DNA from: Eledone cirrhosa
Lineage: Eukaryota; Mollusca; Cephalopoda; Octopoda; Eledonidae
Assembly (NCBI GenBank): GCA_964016885.1
Contig: OZ024743.1
Coordinates: 17,035,499-17,099,498 of the forward strand
Direction of reading: 5' to 3'
DNA: 64,000 nucleotides
A program made the position numbers and the translations under genes. Shown one piece after another: positions 44,358 through 57,859 of this stretch (within the stretch, counting starts at the first letter, position 1; each line of letters begins with the position of its first letter). The notes under the pieces were generated by a model. The model was not told the DNA's origin. It made no database searches and saw nothing but the letters and a program-made list of their open reading frames with translations.

Positions 44358-44757
44358 ATGAAAAGGCATGCTGTGATTGTGGCTTTGAGGGCTAAGCATG
44401 GGGATTTAGAAATTTATCGTTTTCTGAAACTTGCAAGATCTTTTGTCCACAAGATTCTGTGTGAGTTAGAGAAAGATGTATAAAAAAATCATTTCAAACG
44501 CTCTGATTCTATGAGGATACCTGAATTTATTGAGGAAGTTAAGCAAAACATTAATGACAATCCAGAAAAATCAATGAGGTCAATTGTAAAAAATGTTGGT
44601 GTGTCAGAAAAAAACAATCATAATTGTTGTGCATGAAGACGTCAGATCCAAATATTACGTGATGAGAAGGGGTCAATCCATGTCAGAAAAAACAAAAGAA
44701 AAGCGTTTAATCAGATCCAAAAGACAGTTGATAAAGCCAAGCTCATAAATAGTTAAT
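44358..44757 (+). pseudogene. mariner/Tc1-type transposase, N-terminal DNA-binding fragment
   Basis: The transposase would bind terminal inverted repeats and cut and paste the element. The reading starts MKRHAVIVALRAKHGDLEIY (first helix-turn-helix), meets a TAA at 44480, and goes on RIPEFIEEVKQNINDNPEKS then MRSIVKNVGVSEK (second helix-turn-helix). After one extra A in the run at 44609-44615 it continues in the next frame with IVVHEDVRSKYYVMRRGQSM and EKTKEKRLIRSKRQL, ending at TAA. This matches the inter-HTH and linker layout of mariner-like transposases. The DDE/D catalytic domain is absent, and no terminal inverted repeats were identified. Confidence 0.75.
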
Positions 44758-45087
44758 AAATGAGTTAATGTGCCTGAATATCATTATTTTATATTAATCT
44801 GTCAATTTATAAATCTATGGATTACTTATAATTAATTATATATAATTATATCAACAAGGTAATAGTGATAACATGTTCCCTATATTACGTGGATCTCAAC
44901 ACAGTTAAAAGGAAGACGACAGAATGGCAAGAACGAAAACAAAATAATGATGAACACACTGATGAGCACATCACAAGAAGCTAAACTAAGAAGAGTGGTA
45001 ACGATATATAAACTTCGCCAAAACTACCAACCTCATAACCAACATCACAATAATATGTTTTAATGATAATCTTTATTTAAACTTTTG

Positions 45088-45093
<6 letters not shown>

Positions 45094-45137
<44 letters not shown>
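45094..45137. repeat. (TA)n tract upstream of RepA copy 2
   Basis: About 22 TA units directly before AGTAATAATAATAAATGTGA. Confidence 0.95.
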
Positions 45138-45140
<3 letters not shown>

Positions 45141-45340
45141 ATAATAATAAATGTGAAGATTAAAATCCAAAGAGGGCTCGATAAGGATAGATATATAGCA
45201 TGTATATATAAAATCCCTAGGGCAAATATTTATTAAAATAACACATTAAAGTTAAGCAAGGAATCGCTGCTACACCCTAAAGGGTGAAAGCAGTGATTCA
45301 TTGCTTAACTTTAATCTATTATTTTAATAAATAAATAAAT
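45138..45340 (+). repeat. Dispersed repeat RepA, copy 2, ending in a head-to-head palindrome
   Basis: 45138-45280 matches 56297-56440 (AGTAATAATAATAAAT, CCAAAGAGGGCTCGATAAGG). At CACCCTAAAGGGTG (~45280) the sequence turns back on itself, and 45281-45335 is the reverse complement of 45227-45279. The second half is therefore an inverted copy of the RepA interior. Confidence 0.8.
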
Positions 45341-45342
45341 AA

Positions 45343-45373
<31 letters not shown>

Positions 45374-45399
45374 TATATTTCATATCACGTGATATATTC

Positions 45400-47700
45400 A
45401 ACATTAGCTCCCATCATTCAGGTTAGTACGTTTATTAAATGGATTAATCTCTTACCAATTTCTATTAAATGGTTTTCTACTATAGAAAGCACATCATATA
45501 CTTTTTCCAGCAATATATATTAGAAATGTTTTAGCATTGATATTGTTGCTGAGGATAGACATATGCCTTTATCAAACACACTTTGTTTTAATTTTCAGAT
45601 CACAATGATGTTTATTAATCAGCATTTCTTATTTGAAGCTTATGAAACGCTTAAACATAATTAAGAGCACACAGTTAATACATGCATTTCTATTAGATAT
45701 GGTATGTTGTATGTATTTGTCTTTATTTAATTCTCAGCTCATTAATGTTCTTCTTTCTTGCGTTTTCTGGCGGCAACTATGTGTTTTATTTGAGGATCTC
45801 ATGAAATATTTAGAAAACATTATATATGGGAAATATACTAATGTCTAAAAATATTGGCCTATTATATTGAGTTTTAATTCTAATTAGGCGGTTTTGCAAA
45901 TATAATATTCATTTACCGAATAAAAATAGTATTGTTGGAAATAGAGTGAACGAATATAAGGAAAAGAAACGATTAGTCCAACAAGTAATGCATGATTGAT
46001 GTTGAGGAAAAACATGTAATGCGCAGTTTCACATACCTTATCAACATATTTTCTTTTCAACCAACTCGATTGATATTTATATTTCTCCCGTTTGAAGTAA
46101 AATTAATTACTTAAAATGAGAAAATATCCCCAATTATCTTCTAATTATGAACTAAAAATATATATCGCAAATGAAATTTTACAAGCGAATGAGTAATTTT
46201 CCAATAAAATTAAACAGTTCTCAAATATTTTTGTTTCTTAAAGTATTACTTCAACATAATTTACAGAGAGGAAATTACTTAAAACTTTCTTTTAACGAGG
46301 AAATATTTTCCACGTATATATATATTTCGAATTTTAATGCAATTACTGAAAGTTATTGGAAGTAATAATTTCTCTTCTTAATTTTCCTGTATATTATTCA
46401 TCTATTAAGTTATTAAATATCAATTATTTTAGGCAATAATTCTAGAATTATTACTTTGTAAACAGTTTGAAATTGTGGATAAGACGCCAAGCGTGTGTAC
46501 ATGTAATGTTATAAATCGCTTGAAATTGTTGGTACACGTTTATCAGTTATCAAATGTATGGGCAAACGAACGTTCGGCATCGCAAACACAAGAATAAATA
46601 TATATTAGAAGTATGACCAATATAGATTGATTCACAAAGTAGGCATTTTCAAAGGCGTATAGGTTGGTTTATGTATACTAACCTTATAAAATTCATGCTA
46701 ATAATGTCACAATTGTCTGAGAGCAGTATGGGAAAGCAAAACACAAGTGTTTCACGCAATATATTGACAGGGTGTGGAATTGGATTGCCACCGTCCCGAT
46801 AGCAATATGGGAAATTAATTTCTGTCCTGATCATCGAAAGATTTTATCTTTAGAGGCTGGTCTCCCTATGTTATAATACCAGCTACAGTATCCTCTACTC
46901 AAGAAAGGAGTTCAATCCGATAAATGCATATAGCTATATAGCTATAAAGACATACATACATGTAGGGTGTGATGTCCTCTTTGAATGAATACATTTACTA
47001 AAGAACATTCCTCACTGTTATTTTCGCATATAACCTTATTTGGCACCTAATAATGGACAACCGAAATTGTGAAGCAAATGAATCCATTATAAAAGAACTT
47101 AAATTGATGTGTTGTGCATAGCATTGATTTGTTGATTCGAGTTCACTATGTTAGTTTTCTACAATAAAAAAAATATATATTTCCCATTGACACTGCCTTT
47201 CCGTATCACGATGTTAAGTTTGAACAATCATATAAAATGTATTTCATCCTCGAATAAAATCGTTTTTTGTTCTATTACGATATAAACACTCTAAAGAAAA
47301 GCAATTTTGCATTCGTATACGCAGAGACATATGTGTGTGTATGTATCTTCTTCTGGCTTTATAATTTCACAAATTTTGCCATTAGAGAGTGAGCCGGTTT
47401 CTAACAGAGGTACACGAATCTCTTATTGGAATTTACACAACATCAACTAGCTATATATGTATGCATGTGTGTGTGTGCAGGTACGGATGTTATTGTATGT
47501 GTGGATGTATATGTTTTGAGTTGTATATGTGCAAGTGCATATGCTTTGTATCTATACAAGTGTATATGCTTTTATTAGATGCAGATTGTTGGAATGATAT
47601 ACATATTTTTACTGTTCAGTTAATGGATATGTATGTATGTGTGTATTTTATTTTTATTTTTTCATAAATTATATATAGAGTGAGACGTAGTTTTAAAATT
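45400..47700. other. AT-rich stretch, no supportable gene
   Basis: Only short ORFs (under 95 codons) with hydrophobic low-complexity translations. The one at 47389-47667 overlaps GT/TATG-rich sequence. No recognised repeat core or RT motif. Confidence 0.55.
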
Positions 47701-47734
47701 TAAACAATTCTGTTCTTCGAATTGAGGTATAAGT

Positions 47735-47998
47735 ACACCTTATCCAGCAACTACACAGCCCCTATTTCTTCTTAAATGTTTATCAAGTTTTGCTGTGACC
47801 TGTTCTCTCTTTCTCCCTATCTAGTTTGTTGCTATCAACTATTCCCCCCTCTTTCTTTCTCCATTTTTCTCCCTCTTAGTTTCACCCTCTCTCTCTCTGC
47901 TAGCCACCGGACTGTTTCTCACGCTTGTTCGTCTTCGTGCCTTCCTCTTATTTATAAGTTCACCTTATCCAGTAACTACGCAGCCCCTGATTCTTGAA
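47735..47998 (+). repeat. Two ~42-bp direct repeats flanking a pyrimidine-rich 180-bp segment
   Basis: CACCTTATCCAGCAACTACA plus CAGCCCCT (47736 on) recurs as CACCTTATCCAGTAACTACG plus CAGCCCCT (47961 on), separated by C/T-rich sequence. No coding potential is evident. It may be the ends of a small element or a local duplication. Confidence 0.6.
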
Positions 47999-48501
47999 TA
48001 CCCATGCATACATACCTATATATATATATATTATTTATATATATATATATTAGCTTGGCTGCAACCAGAGCTTCGATGGTGCTGTACGAAATTTTGTATT
48101 ATTATCTCCTAGAATTAACGATTAATTGATTACTTTAATTAGACAATTCTATTGATTGATTAATTGTTTGTGTTTGTTTGATAACTTGAGTGCTTAATTC
48201 GGTTTGTGTAAAGGAATTTTATTCCTTTGTTCCAAATTTGAATTGTCCGCCAAAATCGGGGGTTACCTCCGTTCCTGGAAAACCATGTGCCTTCTAACAG
48301 TGCTTACTACTAGCATTCACCCCCGGGCGGACGAGAACGAAAAACTTGTTGACGAAGTAGATTCCTTTTCCATCTTACCAAAACCATTAACTTGCAGACA
48401 ATTGCAAGTGGATTTTGTCGATTTCGGAATTACAGAAACCTAGCGGAGATATTATATATTATATGTGATGTATATTATATGGTATATATGATGTGTTGCG
48501 T

Positions 48502-48541
48502 ATGATGTCGACGCCACGGCGTATGATGTCGACGCCACGGT
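48502..48541. repeat. 21-bp tandem duplication
   Basis: GTATGATGTCGACGCCACGG occurs twice in direct succession, the second ending at 48541. Confidence 0.9.
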
Positions 48542-48627
48542 CCAGGTTAGTCAAGTTTTATCCGAATTTCAGTTTTCTTCGTCTCCATGGTCACTGCGGT
48601 CCGTCTATCGGTCGGTGTCTTCGATTT

Positions 48628-48796
<169 letters not shown>

Positions 48797-49334
48797 GACA
48801 GGTTGCTGTGTCGTTACTAATAAAGAGAGAGTGTTTGGAAATGTGCGGAAAACACAAACAGGACTGATCTCCTCTTCAGTTGTCTGCTGTGGGTCTTGGA
48901 CGTTTCGACGCATCAAATACAATCCACAGTTCTTCAATAACTGGGAAGTTGTTGGGGAAGGAAAAAACAAGGAAACGATGGCGAAAAAAGAAAAAGAAAA
49001 TATGAAAGTAAATAGAATAGAAAAAAGAGAAAGAAAACACAGGAATCATACCGATAGAGAGGGGAACCATGAGGAGGAGCACATGTTTTTTAGCAGTAAC
49101 CAAGGGGAAAGAGGGAATGAAGTTAGACCGAGAGGCGGGTTTATATGTATGTTTTTTTTTCTGTGAGTGTCTGTACTCGGTTTCGGGTATGGGTGATATC
49201 ACATGGGTTATTCTGGATGCTATATGTGATATATATACATGTACTTATGATTCTGTACTATGATACACATGGGTATTGCTAAATTTCTGAAATGTTTCAC
49301 AACAGTTTACAGTTCAATTAATGGGCTGTAGTTT

Positions 49335-50250
49335 CAACTGTATACTTCTCCATGTACCCCACATTCTCTGAAACCTAACGTCTCGAGAATTACGCTAATG
49401 CAGTTACTAACATATCCTAGGGCTCCGATGTTCACAGATATAGTCAGGCTGGACTATCTACATTTCTATAATCTTTAACATTACATCTACATCTGCTGGA
49501 CATCTGATTTACACTACGGAGATGGAATCCTTTTATGTGTCCTATAGAACTATGTCTGCTCTGGTGTTTGAATGTTTTTGGGTTTTGACTGGAACATTTC
49601 ACCAATACTATTTCATATTATGTATGAATATATCTTCCATATCACCTTAAATACTTATATGTTTATTTTCAGAACTATCATTTCCCTCTGTGCATTGAGT
49701 AGTGTTTTGTAAACTATATGGTGCCTCAGAGATAGATAGCAATATGATGACGTATTTGGAGTGTTGTATATTACGTGGCTGACATCTTCGATTTTATTCC
49801 GCATATCTGTATCTGTTTTCACATTTAGGTGTTTTACCTGCATCAGATATTTCGTTGATATTTCCTATTATTGGATTACAAAAGAATATATTTGAAAGTT
49901 AGAACCTATATGCCAGGTGTTGGTCCATGATAGACTATTTGCTTATATATATTACTCTTAATTGGAACATAGTCATGCTTAGTCTCTGCCGATAAGCCCC
50001 TATGCCTTCCAATGCATTTTTATATCAATTTCAGTGGGTTTTAGTGGAGAGGGATATAAAGTGACGCTCAATCACTGTGCGGACTAATGTTAAGCCCTTG
50101 TCTTCTTGTTTATGTTTCAGATACAGCTGATCTATATGATGATGTAGTAATTTCCAATGCCGGTTAGAATTTGTCGGGTTTTAACCTCAATGAATCGGAT
50201 CTATGACTAGAATCCAGTTCAGTAATCCAAACGTTGGTGTTAGCACAGAC
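49335..50250 (-). pseudogene. Heavily decayed R2-like LINE protein (thumb, finger, endonuclease C-terminus), D4
   Basis: No frame is open for long, but the order of weak matches on the minus strand is right. Near 50150 IDQLYLKHKQEDKGL resembles the D1 thumb (VDRLYLRRSEGGRAL). At 49840-49655 C-R-Y-A-E, then EDVSHVIYNTPNTSSYC and LRHHIVYKTLL resemble the finger and following helix. Near 49530 NRADIVL resembles the nuclease RPD motif, with RCPADVDV after it. At ~49440 ISVNIGALGYVSN matches the VPVVVGALGMI C-terminal signature of D2. It is a different subfamily from D1-D3. Confidence 0.6.
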
Positions 50251-50329
50251 ACAGCAAATACATTGTGTACCCCCAATTTATTGTATGCAGAAGACGATGT
50301 TTTTTCTTATTCGAATGTTACAGTCCCTC

Positions 50330-52730
50330 ACTAAACGTTCCGTGTTAAGGATCTCCCAAGGATATATTTTCATCTGTTCCTAATGTCCATAGCAGTCGTC
50401 GTAAGATACCAATTAATGTGCCTGGCTTTTCATAGTAATGTAACTAGATTGGCTTATAGTTTTTCATTGTCTTACATTCATATAGGGGCATTTATGTATG
50501 CGTGTATGTATGTATCTGCGTATGTGCGTGTGTGTATGTGCATCCATGTATCTATGTTGAGTTCTTCAAATGCGAATATGATTATTTACATAAAGTTAAA
50601 TGGGGGAAAATGTAATCAAATACAGGTGAACACATACGATGACGAAGAAAACAAACGCGCATCTGTATATATAACTGCAAATATTTACAAATGATTGATG
50701 AGAAGAATTAAATAGCATGACACGTTGAAGCCATTTGAAGAGATTATGCATTCATAGCGTTGGAACATTGTTGGTTGTAATAGCGATAGTGTCGGTGTTA
50801 TTTGTAGTTTTGATGCTGCTACAAGCTTTAGCGAACTCGAATAGATGAAAGGTTAAACCGTAAAGAACCTCAAGATATATCATTGTTGAATTCATTGTTG
50901 TTTAATAACCTAACTCACGCATTGCATTTCTGGTTATTGCAATATAATGATGTATAAAACTAATATCAATAAATTGTTAAGCAGTATAATGTTAATGCAT
51001 CAGCAGGTTCCAATTACATAATGACGAGCAGGGTATCTGTTCATAAATCCGAAGGTGTCGCAAAATCGAATACTTTCTAAATGATAAGTGTCTACAGCGT
51101 CAATGTTTAATTTTCTGTTTTGACAGGTAGATGACAGATTCTCATATGGATATAATACTCTACTATCACCCGTATCATATTGAACTTGTTGGAAATTACA
51201 AATAAACATGCATTAACATATTGGTAAATCATTTGCTACTGCAGTCTCAGAATTTCATAAACTTTTTACAAAATCCAATGTAGTTTTATATAATATTTGT
51301 TGATATGCAGAATTATATTTGTGTTCTAAGTTATATAATAATTCTTCTTGGCCAAAGTAAGGAAGTACACCGATGATAGTTTAATAAATTCACCTAATAT
51401 AAACGTGTATACATTTAGAATGGTTATTATTTAAATATTCAATGCGCTATATTTAAGCGTAACTCTTAGAATCCACCTACTCTTAGAAATGTAACTTTTA
51501 GAACTAATATAATATTGACGTCACCTTAAATAAAGCACAAGCAAATACTATTGTTACAGGTTGCTCAAATTAATAGCAAATTTCAACATACATATCCCCA
51601 TAAAGAGCTTATTTATGATAAATGGCATTTTATATATGTATTTGACATGGATGTACTCTTCCATAATTTCGAGCACCTATACCTAGCTATGCTCAACCGC
51701 CACACAAGCGAATATCGAGGATCCTGATGCCAATATGATTAATCTACCATCCAACCTGAATGAAGTTATTATTGTAGCCATGTAATTTATCCTTCACGTA
51801 AAACACGTTTCCAAGCAACATACACATACAAGAAAACATTCAACACCAAAACTGTAACGTGAGCAATTTATGCTTTGTATAATTCACTTCCCCTAAAACA
51901 GAACATTAACATTTCCATCTAAACAGCCCATTACGCCATATACACAATCGAAACCCTTGAAATAAAACTGCCAATGTAATGGTGTATATGATATTTACAT
52001 CTGCTGCACCAGAGGAAAGAAAATATGTAGCAAGAATGCTTTAGGATTTTTTCCGTTTTCTCTGGAATAGAAAACTTTTATTACCATTATATTTTCTTGG
52101 ATAACTGTATAATTCAATGAAATCCTTAGGATAAATCTCAGTTCATGTTTAGTGATTTGCATAGTATTTCTCGAATGATGTTATTGCTTGAATATTTTAT
52201 TAATATTTCAAATTAATGCATTCTCTTGTTTACTTATGATTTAGACGCGCCCTTGAATATGTATCTATATAATCAGTACATTAATGGGTACTTATACTGA
52301 CTCACATTTCACATTTGTCAAATATACATATTTCAATCTTGAGGCATGAAATTATATATCTACCTCCATAGGCTAATATTTTTAAAATGTAATTACAGTT
52401 TCGAATTAGGAGTTATATTTTAAGCAATTACATTTCAAAGTGCTACTTTGTGTCGGAGATAAATGTGGTATAATATCTTGATCTAGATTTCAGTTACTTC
52501 AAATCATGATCATGATTACATGATTATGTTGAATATGTTGAATATGTTCATAATGTGTTTCTAGTGTTAAACGTAATACTCTAAGGAATACTCCTACAAA
52601 CACAATAATGATATAAATATCAATAATCACTTTAAGTGTAAGCCGAAATGTTAGATGTATCATCGAAGCTATCTCTGAAAATAGTCAGTAATGATTGATT
52701 CTAATTAAGTAAAATGGAATGGTAGGAAAA
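50330..52730. other. AT-rich stretch, no supportable gene
   Basis: Only short spurious ORFs (50383-50694 and 51000-51209). No microsatellite over ~30 bp and no recognised repeat core. Confidence 0.55.
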
Positions 52731-52734
52731 GGAA

Positions 52735-52915
52735 AGGCGACAATATTGACCTCAGTGCGTTACTGGTGTTTTACTTTATCGATCCAGTAATTATGAACAC
52801 ATAGCTAAACTCTGTAGTTTTGAACTCAGAACAAAAAGGGACGTAGTTATATATCGCAAAGCATTTTGTTCGACGATCTAGTTAAACTGCCAACTCACGA
52901 CACTATTATTCAGTA
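52735..52915 (-). repeat. Cephalopod SINE, degenerate
   Basis: Reverse-strand copy: CAGTGCGTTACTGGTGTTTTA, TATCGATCC in place of TATCGACCC, TTTTGAACTCAGA (B-box region) and CGCAAAGCATTTTGTTCGACG. It is the oldest-looking SINE copy here. Confidence 0.75.
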
Positions 52916-52937
52916 ATACATATTTTTACTGTTGTCA

Positions 52938-53112
52938 CAAGGCCAGCAATTACCCAGTGCATTACTGGTTCTTTGTCTTATCGACCCCGTAAGGATGAAA
53001 GGCAAAGCTAACCTCGGCGGGATTTGAACTCAGATCATAAAGGCCGTAACTCTTTACCGCAAAGCATGTCGTCCGGCCCTCTACTGATACTGCCCATCCA
53101 CCGCCCTTTATT
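52938..53112 (-). repeat. Cephalopod SINE, near full length
   Basis: Reverse-strand copy with CACAAGGCCAGCAATTACCC, CTTATCGACCCCGTAAGGATG, GGGATTTGAACTCAGATC (B box) and the tRNA-like head CGCAAAGCATGTCGTCCGGCC. It lies about 25 bp from the degenerate copy, in the same orientation. Confidence 0.88.
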
Positions 53113-53467
53113 ATTCAGTAGTATTGAAATCAATTTTTTCCTCTCAACTTTCCTTAGATATCTTGTAATTTATAAATGGTTTCACTATTTGCATTAATAT
53201 TAGCCATTTAAATTTTATCCCTGGTCATAATAATTTGAATCATGTCAAACCAAATAGTCCACTGGATTGGCAAAAGTACCGCCCATGCAGTGTATTTAGT
53301 GACATCCGACGTGGATATCGTCAGTCGGAAACGACATTGAGTATCAGTTATTTGATTAAGATCCGCCGACAACACATCACCAAATAAAAGGAGATGTTTT
53401 TGTTAAAGGAATCGATCCGAACAAGAAGATGAAATTTCAGGTTTTCGTATAATATATTTCTTTCTAC

Positions 53468-53645
53468 TTTTGGCACAAGGCCATCAATAAACCCAGTGCA
53501 TTACTGGTACTTTATTTTAACGACCCCGTAAGGGTGAAAGGCAATGTTAACCTTGTCGGGATTTAAATCAGACAATAAAGGGGCGTAACTCTATGCTGCA
53601 AAGCCTAGCATCCGACGCTTAACTGATACTGCTAATCCATTGCGT
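53468..53645 (-). repeat. Cephalopod SINE, near full length
   Basis: Reverse-strand copy: CTACTTTTGGCACAAGGCCA, GACCCCGTAAGGGTGAAAGG, then GGGATTTAAATCAGAC (B box decayed) and GCAAAGCCTAGCATCCGACG. Confidence 0.85.
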
Positions 53646-53659
53646 GAACATAAGGGATT

Positions 53660-54745
53660 CAGTGTCGAAGAATATGGTAAAACTCTTGTATAATTAGATC
53701 AGTTTTGTTTCCATGTGTCGCAGCCAATGAAGCAAATATCATGATTTTCAAATTCCATTCAATCTGATTACAATATACAATAAAATGGCATCCAAATACA
53801 ATTGTGCACGCGTCAGCCACCGGGCAAAACATTTTTCTGACAGCTTTGATTTCACACTCAATGTGGTATCGTAATGACTGACGAGAACAAGTGGAATTAA
53901 GCCAAGTAAACACAATCCAGGAGACGGCTATGATGTAGTGAGCTATCGTGAATTATTATCTCTCCTGAAGTTGAAGATGATATACAATGTAAAATATATA
54001 ACCAATATCTACATTCCCTTTGCCGTTGCTACTCATTGTGACATATATGGCTATCCTCTCTATATAGTATGTTTTATCGGAAACATTCCACATCGCAGAT
54101 TCCTCCTAATGGACAAATTATTTTATATGAGATATTAGCAGAGAAAAAGTGTGAGAATCTCGACCCATTAAGTAGTGCATATATCCATATATATATACAC
54201 GCACACACACATATATATGAATGTGTGTTTGGGTATGTATGTGTTTGTGTATGCTTGTGTGCGTGTGTGCATATGTTTGTTTACGTGTGTCATTGACGCT
54301 GTCGGTTTTAACACCTATTTTCTCTTCGCGTAACTATGAATATCCCTGCAATGATGTATTATGATTTTGTTTTCCACCGAGAGATTGTAAAATATCGGGA
54401 ATTCATTGCAATCGTTCATTCTATTTATGTCAGTATAATTTCCAAATTGAAAGTGGAATGGACATAGATAAACAGTAATGTATAATGTATAACTTGTACT
54501 GATTAGCACATTAGGAAATTGTCGCTCAAATTAGAATCATCCAATGCTCTGTTTAAAACAAATCGGATTATGTGATTTATTAAAACTCTAATGACTATAA
54601 ATGCATCCAGCAACATCATCTAGAGACATATATTAATTTTGATATATGCGTAATACGGTATTCTCTTTACTCATAGTGACTGAATGTTGTGATATATAAA
54701 GTGGATAAAATTATATCTGAAGAAAATTGCACTTTATTTAACTGT
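53660..54745. other. Stretch without supportable gene
   Basis: An 84-codon minus-strand ORF (53659-53913) overlaps the end of a SINE and shows no recognisable motif. 54180-54300 is TATG/TGTG-rich microsatellite sequence. Confidence 0.5.
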
Positions 54746-54751
54746 AATAAT

Positions 54752-54872
54752 TGTTTCTACTGTAGGCACAAGGCCAGCAATTACCCAGTGCATTACTGGT
54801 ACTTTATTTTATCGACCCCGTAAGGATGAATGGCAAAGTCAACCTCGGCGGGATTTGAACTCAGATCGTAAC
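54752..54872 (-). repeat. Cephalopod SINE, 3' two thirds
   Basis: Reverse-strand copy: TTTCTACTGTAGGCACAAGG, TTATCGACCCCGTAAGGATG and GGGATTTGAACTCAGATCGTAAC. The tRNA-like head is missing. A (CA)n tract follows. Confidence 0.85.
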
Positions 54873-54895
54873 AGTAATAAAAGTTACAAGTATAT

Positions 54896-54963
54896 AACAC
54901 ACACACACACACACACAGACACACACCCACACTATCACACATACACATACACACACACACACA

Positions 54964-55038
<75 letters not shown>
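54896..55038. repeat. Compound (CA)n(TA)n microsatellite
   Basis: An interrupted CA tract runs into a ~23-unit TA tract that borders the 3' end of P4. Confidence 0.95.
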
Positions 55039-55040
<2 letters not shown>

Positions 55041-55201
55041 TTATATTTGGGGAGGGTCATATTGTTATAATATTGTCAGAAATAATAAAAAAAACACACT
55101 CACTATTTGCTTTGGATTGGATTTCGCATCTGTATATGTTTTATCCCTATGCTTAATTTAGCTGACAATCAATGTTTACCATTGATTGACCAACGGTTAA
55201 A

Positions 55202-55250
<49 letters not shown>

Positions 55251-55323
55251 ATCAAAGTTCTCTCATCTCCCACATGTGGCATCATCAGTGGTACTATCAT
55301 TCATGTTTGTTTCTTCCCGTTGT

Positions 55324-55327
<4 letters not shown>
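55039..55327 (-). mobile_element. GIY-YIG retroelement 3' region, copy P4, with internal (TA)n expansion
   Basis: Matches the P1 3' region: TTGGGGAGGGTCATAT, CACACTCACT, GATTGACCAACGGT, TCTATCAAAGTTCTC and GTATTGT at the end. (TA)n at 55205-55247 replaces the short ACATATATATTG stretch of P1. A second TA tract (55328-55364) truncates the copy. No ORF remains. Confidence 0.75.
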
Positions 55328-56650
<1,323 letters not shown>

Positions 56651-56949
56651 AGAGGTGCGTGTGTGTATGTGTGTATACAAATAAATAAATAAATAATTAT
56701 ATAAACGTATATAAATAAATAAATACGTATATAACAAGCGCACGCACATACCTACATATTTATATGTGCGTGGTTTTGTATACCTATGGTAAGTGTTTTG
56801 CGTATGCTTGTGTATGCACGTATTTGTTTGCGTGTATGTATTTATTTATTTCTATAACTTCTGTATTGTATTTATTTACTTTGTTCTTAACTCTGTAGCG
56901 GAGATTCATTCGGTCTCCTAGTTAGAATTTTAGTCTACGACTTCTGCTA

Positions 56950-56999
56950 TACCATTTACGTGGTTTTGTCTTTGCGTACTATTGTTCTCTACGCTCCAC

Positions 57000-57036
<37 letters not shown>

Positions 57037-57105
57037 TATATAGTAGTAATCATTTTGTATAGAGTGAAAATAGATATTCGTTGCTTGAACTTCAATCTGT
57101 TCTAA
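56950..57105 (-). repeat. RepA fragment in inverted orientation
   Basis: ACGTGGTTTTGTCTTTGCGT and TTGTTCTCTACGCTCCACAT (56958-57001) are the reverse complement of the RepA end at 41600-41636. 57062-57105 (ATTCGTTGCTTGAACTTCAA) is the reverse complement of its start. A (TA)n tract replaces the middle. Confidence 0.65.
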
Positions 57106-57111
57106 TACTAT

Positions 57112-57325
<214 letters not shown>

Positions 57326-57859
57326 GAATCATGATGCTTGCTCAAACATAGCCGTATATATACATATATGTGAATTTGTATGGCCTAACCTTAACAACGA
57401 TCATGCTGTAAGAAACGGATATCGGTTGTTGATTCCCCTAGGGTCTGCTAGCAGAAAGTAGATGGCGTCAGTAGATGAACATTTCACACACACGCACGCA
57501 GTCACAGTAAACAGACCCATACACACACACACAAACACACACACATACATGTACATATATATATATATTTATTTAATTCTGAATAATAAAATGTTGTCGT
57601 CACATATCCTTTCTACACAAAGAGTATTTTTGCATATTTGCATTTCGTTTTCCTTTCTTTCTGATTTTGTTCTCATTGATACCTAACTAATTTTTGAAAG
57701 GCTCAGTTAATCAGCAAATCATAAACTGAAATGAAATTCACTGGGGAGTATGATTTCATTGGCGTTATGGCCATCGTCAAATGTAAGAAAATATATTTCA
57801 ACAAACGATGGCATATCAATAACCTGGTTAATCAACTACCAAAGCGAAATATATTCACG

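Noticed and set aside
44880..45080. Continuation of the mariner transposase (catalytic domain)
   Set aside because: No D-D-D/E-type motif or typical tail could be read in any frame.
48204..48443. 79-codon ORF as a small host gene
   Set aside because: No recognised motif, no homologous copy in the window, and no splice or promoter evidence. It cannot be supported, though the local sequence is less AT-rich than its surroundings.
48868..48925. Second hammerhead ribozyme from GAAACGUCC...CUGAAGA on the minus strand
   Set aside because: The order would need a type II fold, but there is no NUH site or stem between the two motifs.
54855..55070. ORFs of THTHTH/YIYIYI type (here and at 48493-48970, 56010-56382, 57081-57461 and 60647-60875)
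   Set aside because: Translations of (CA)n, (TA)n and (CT)n tracts.
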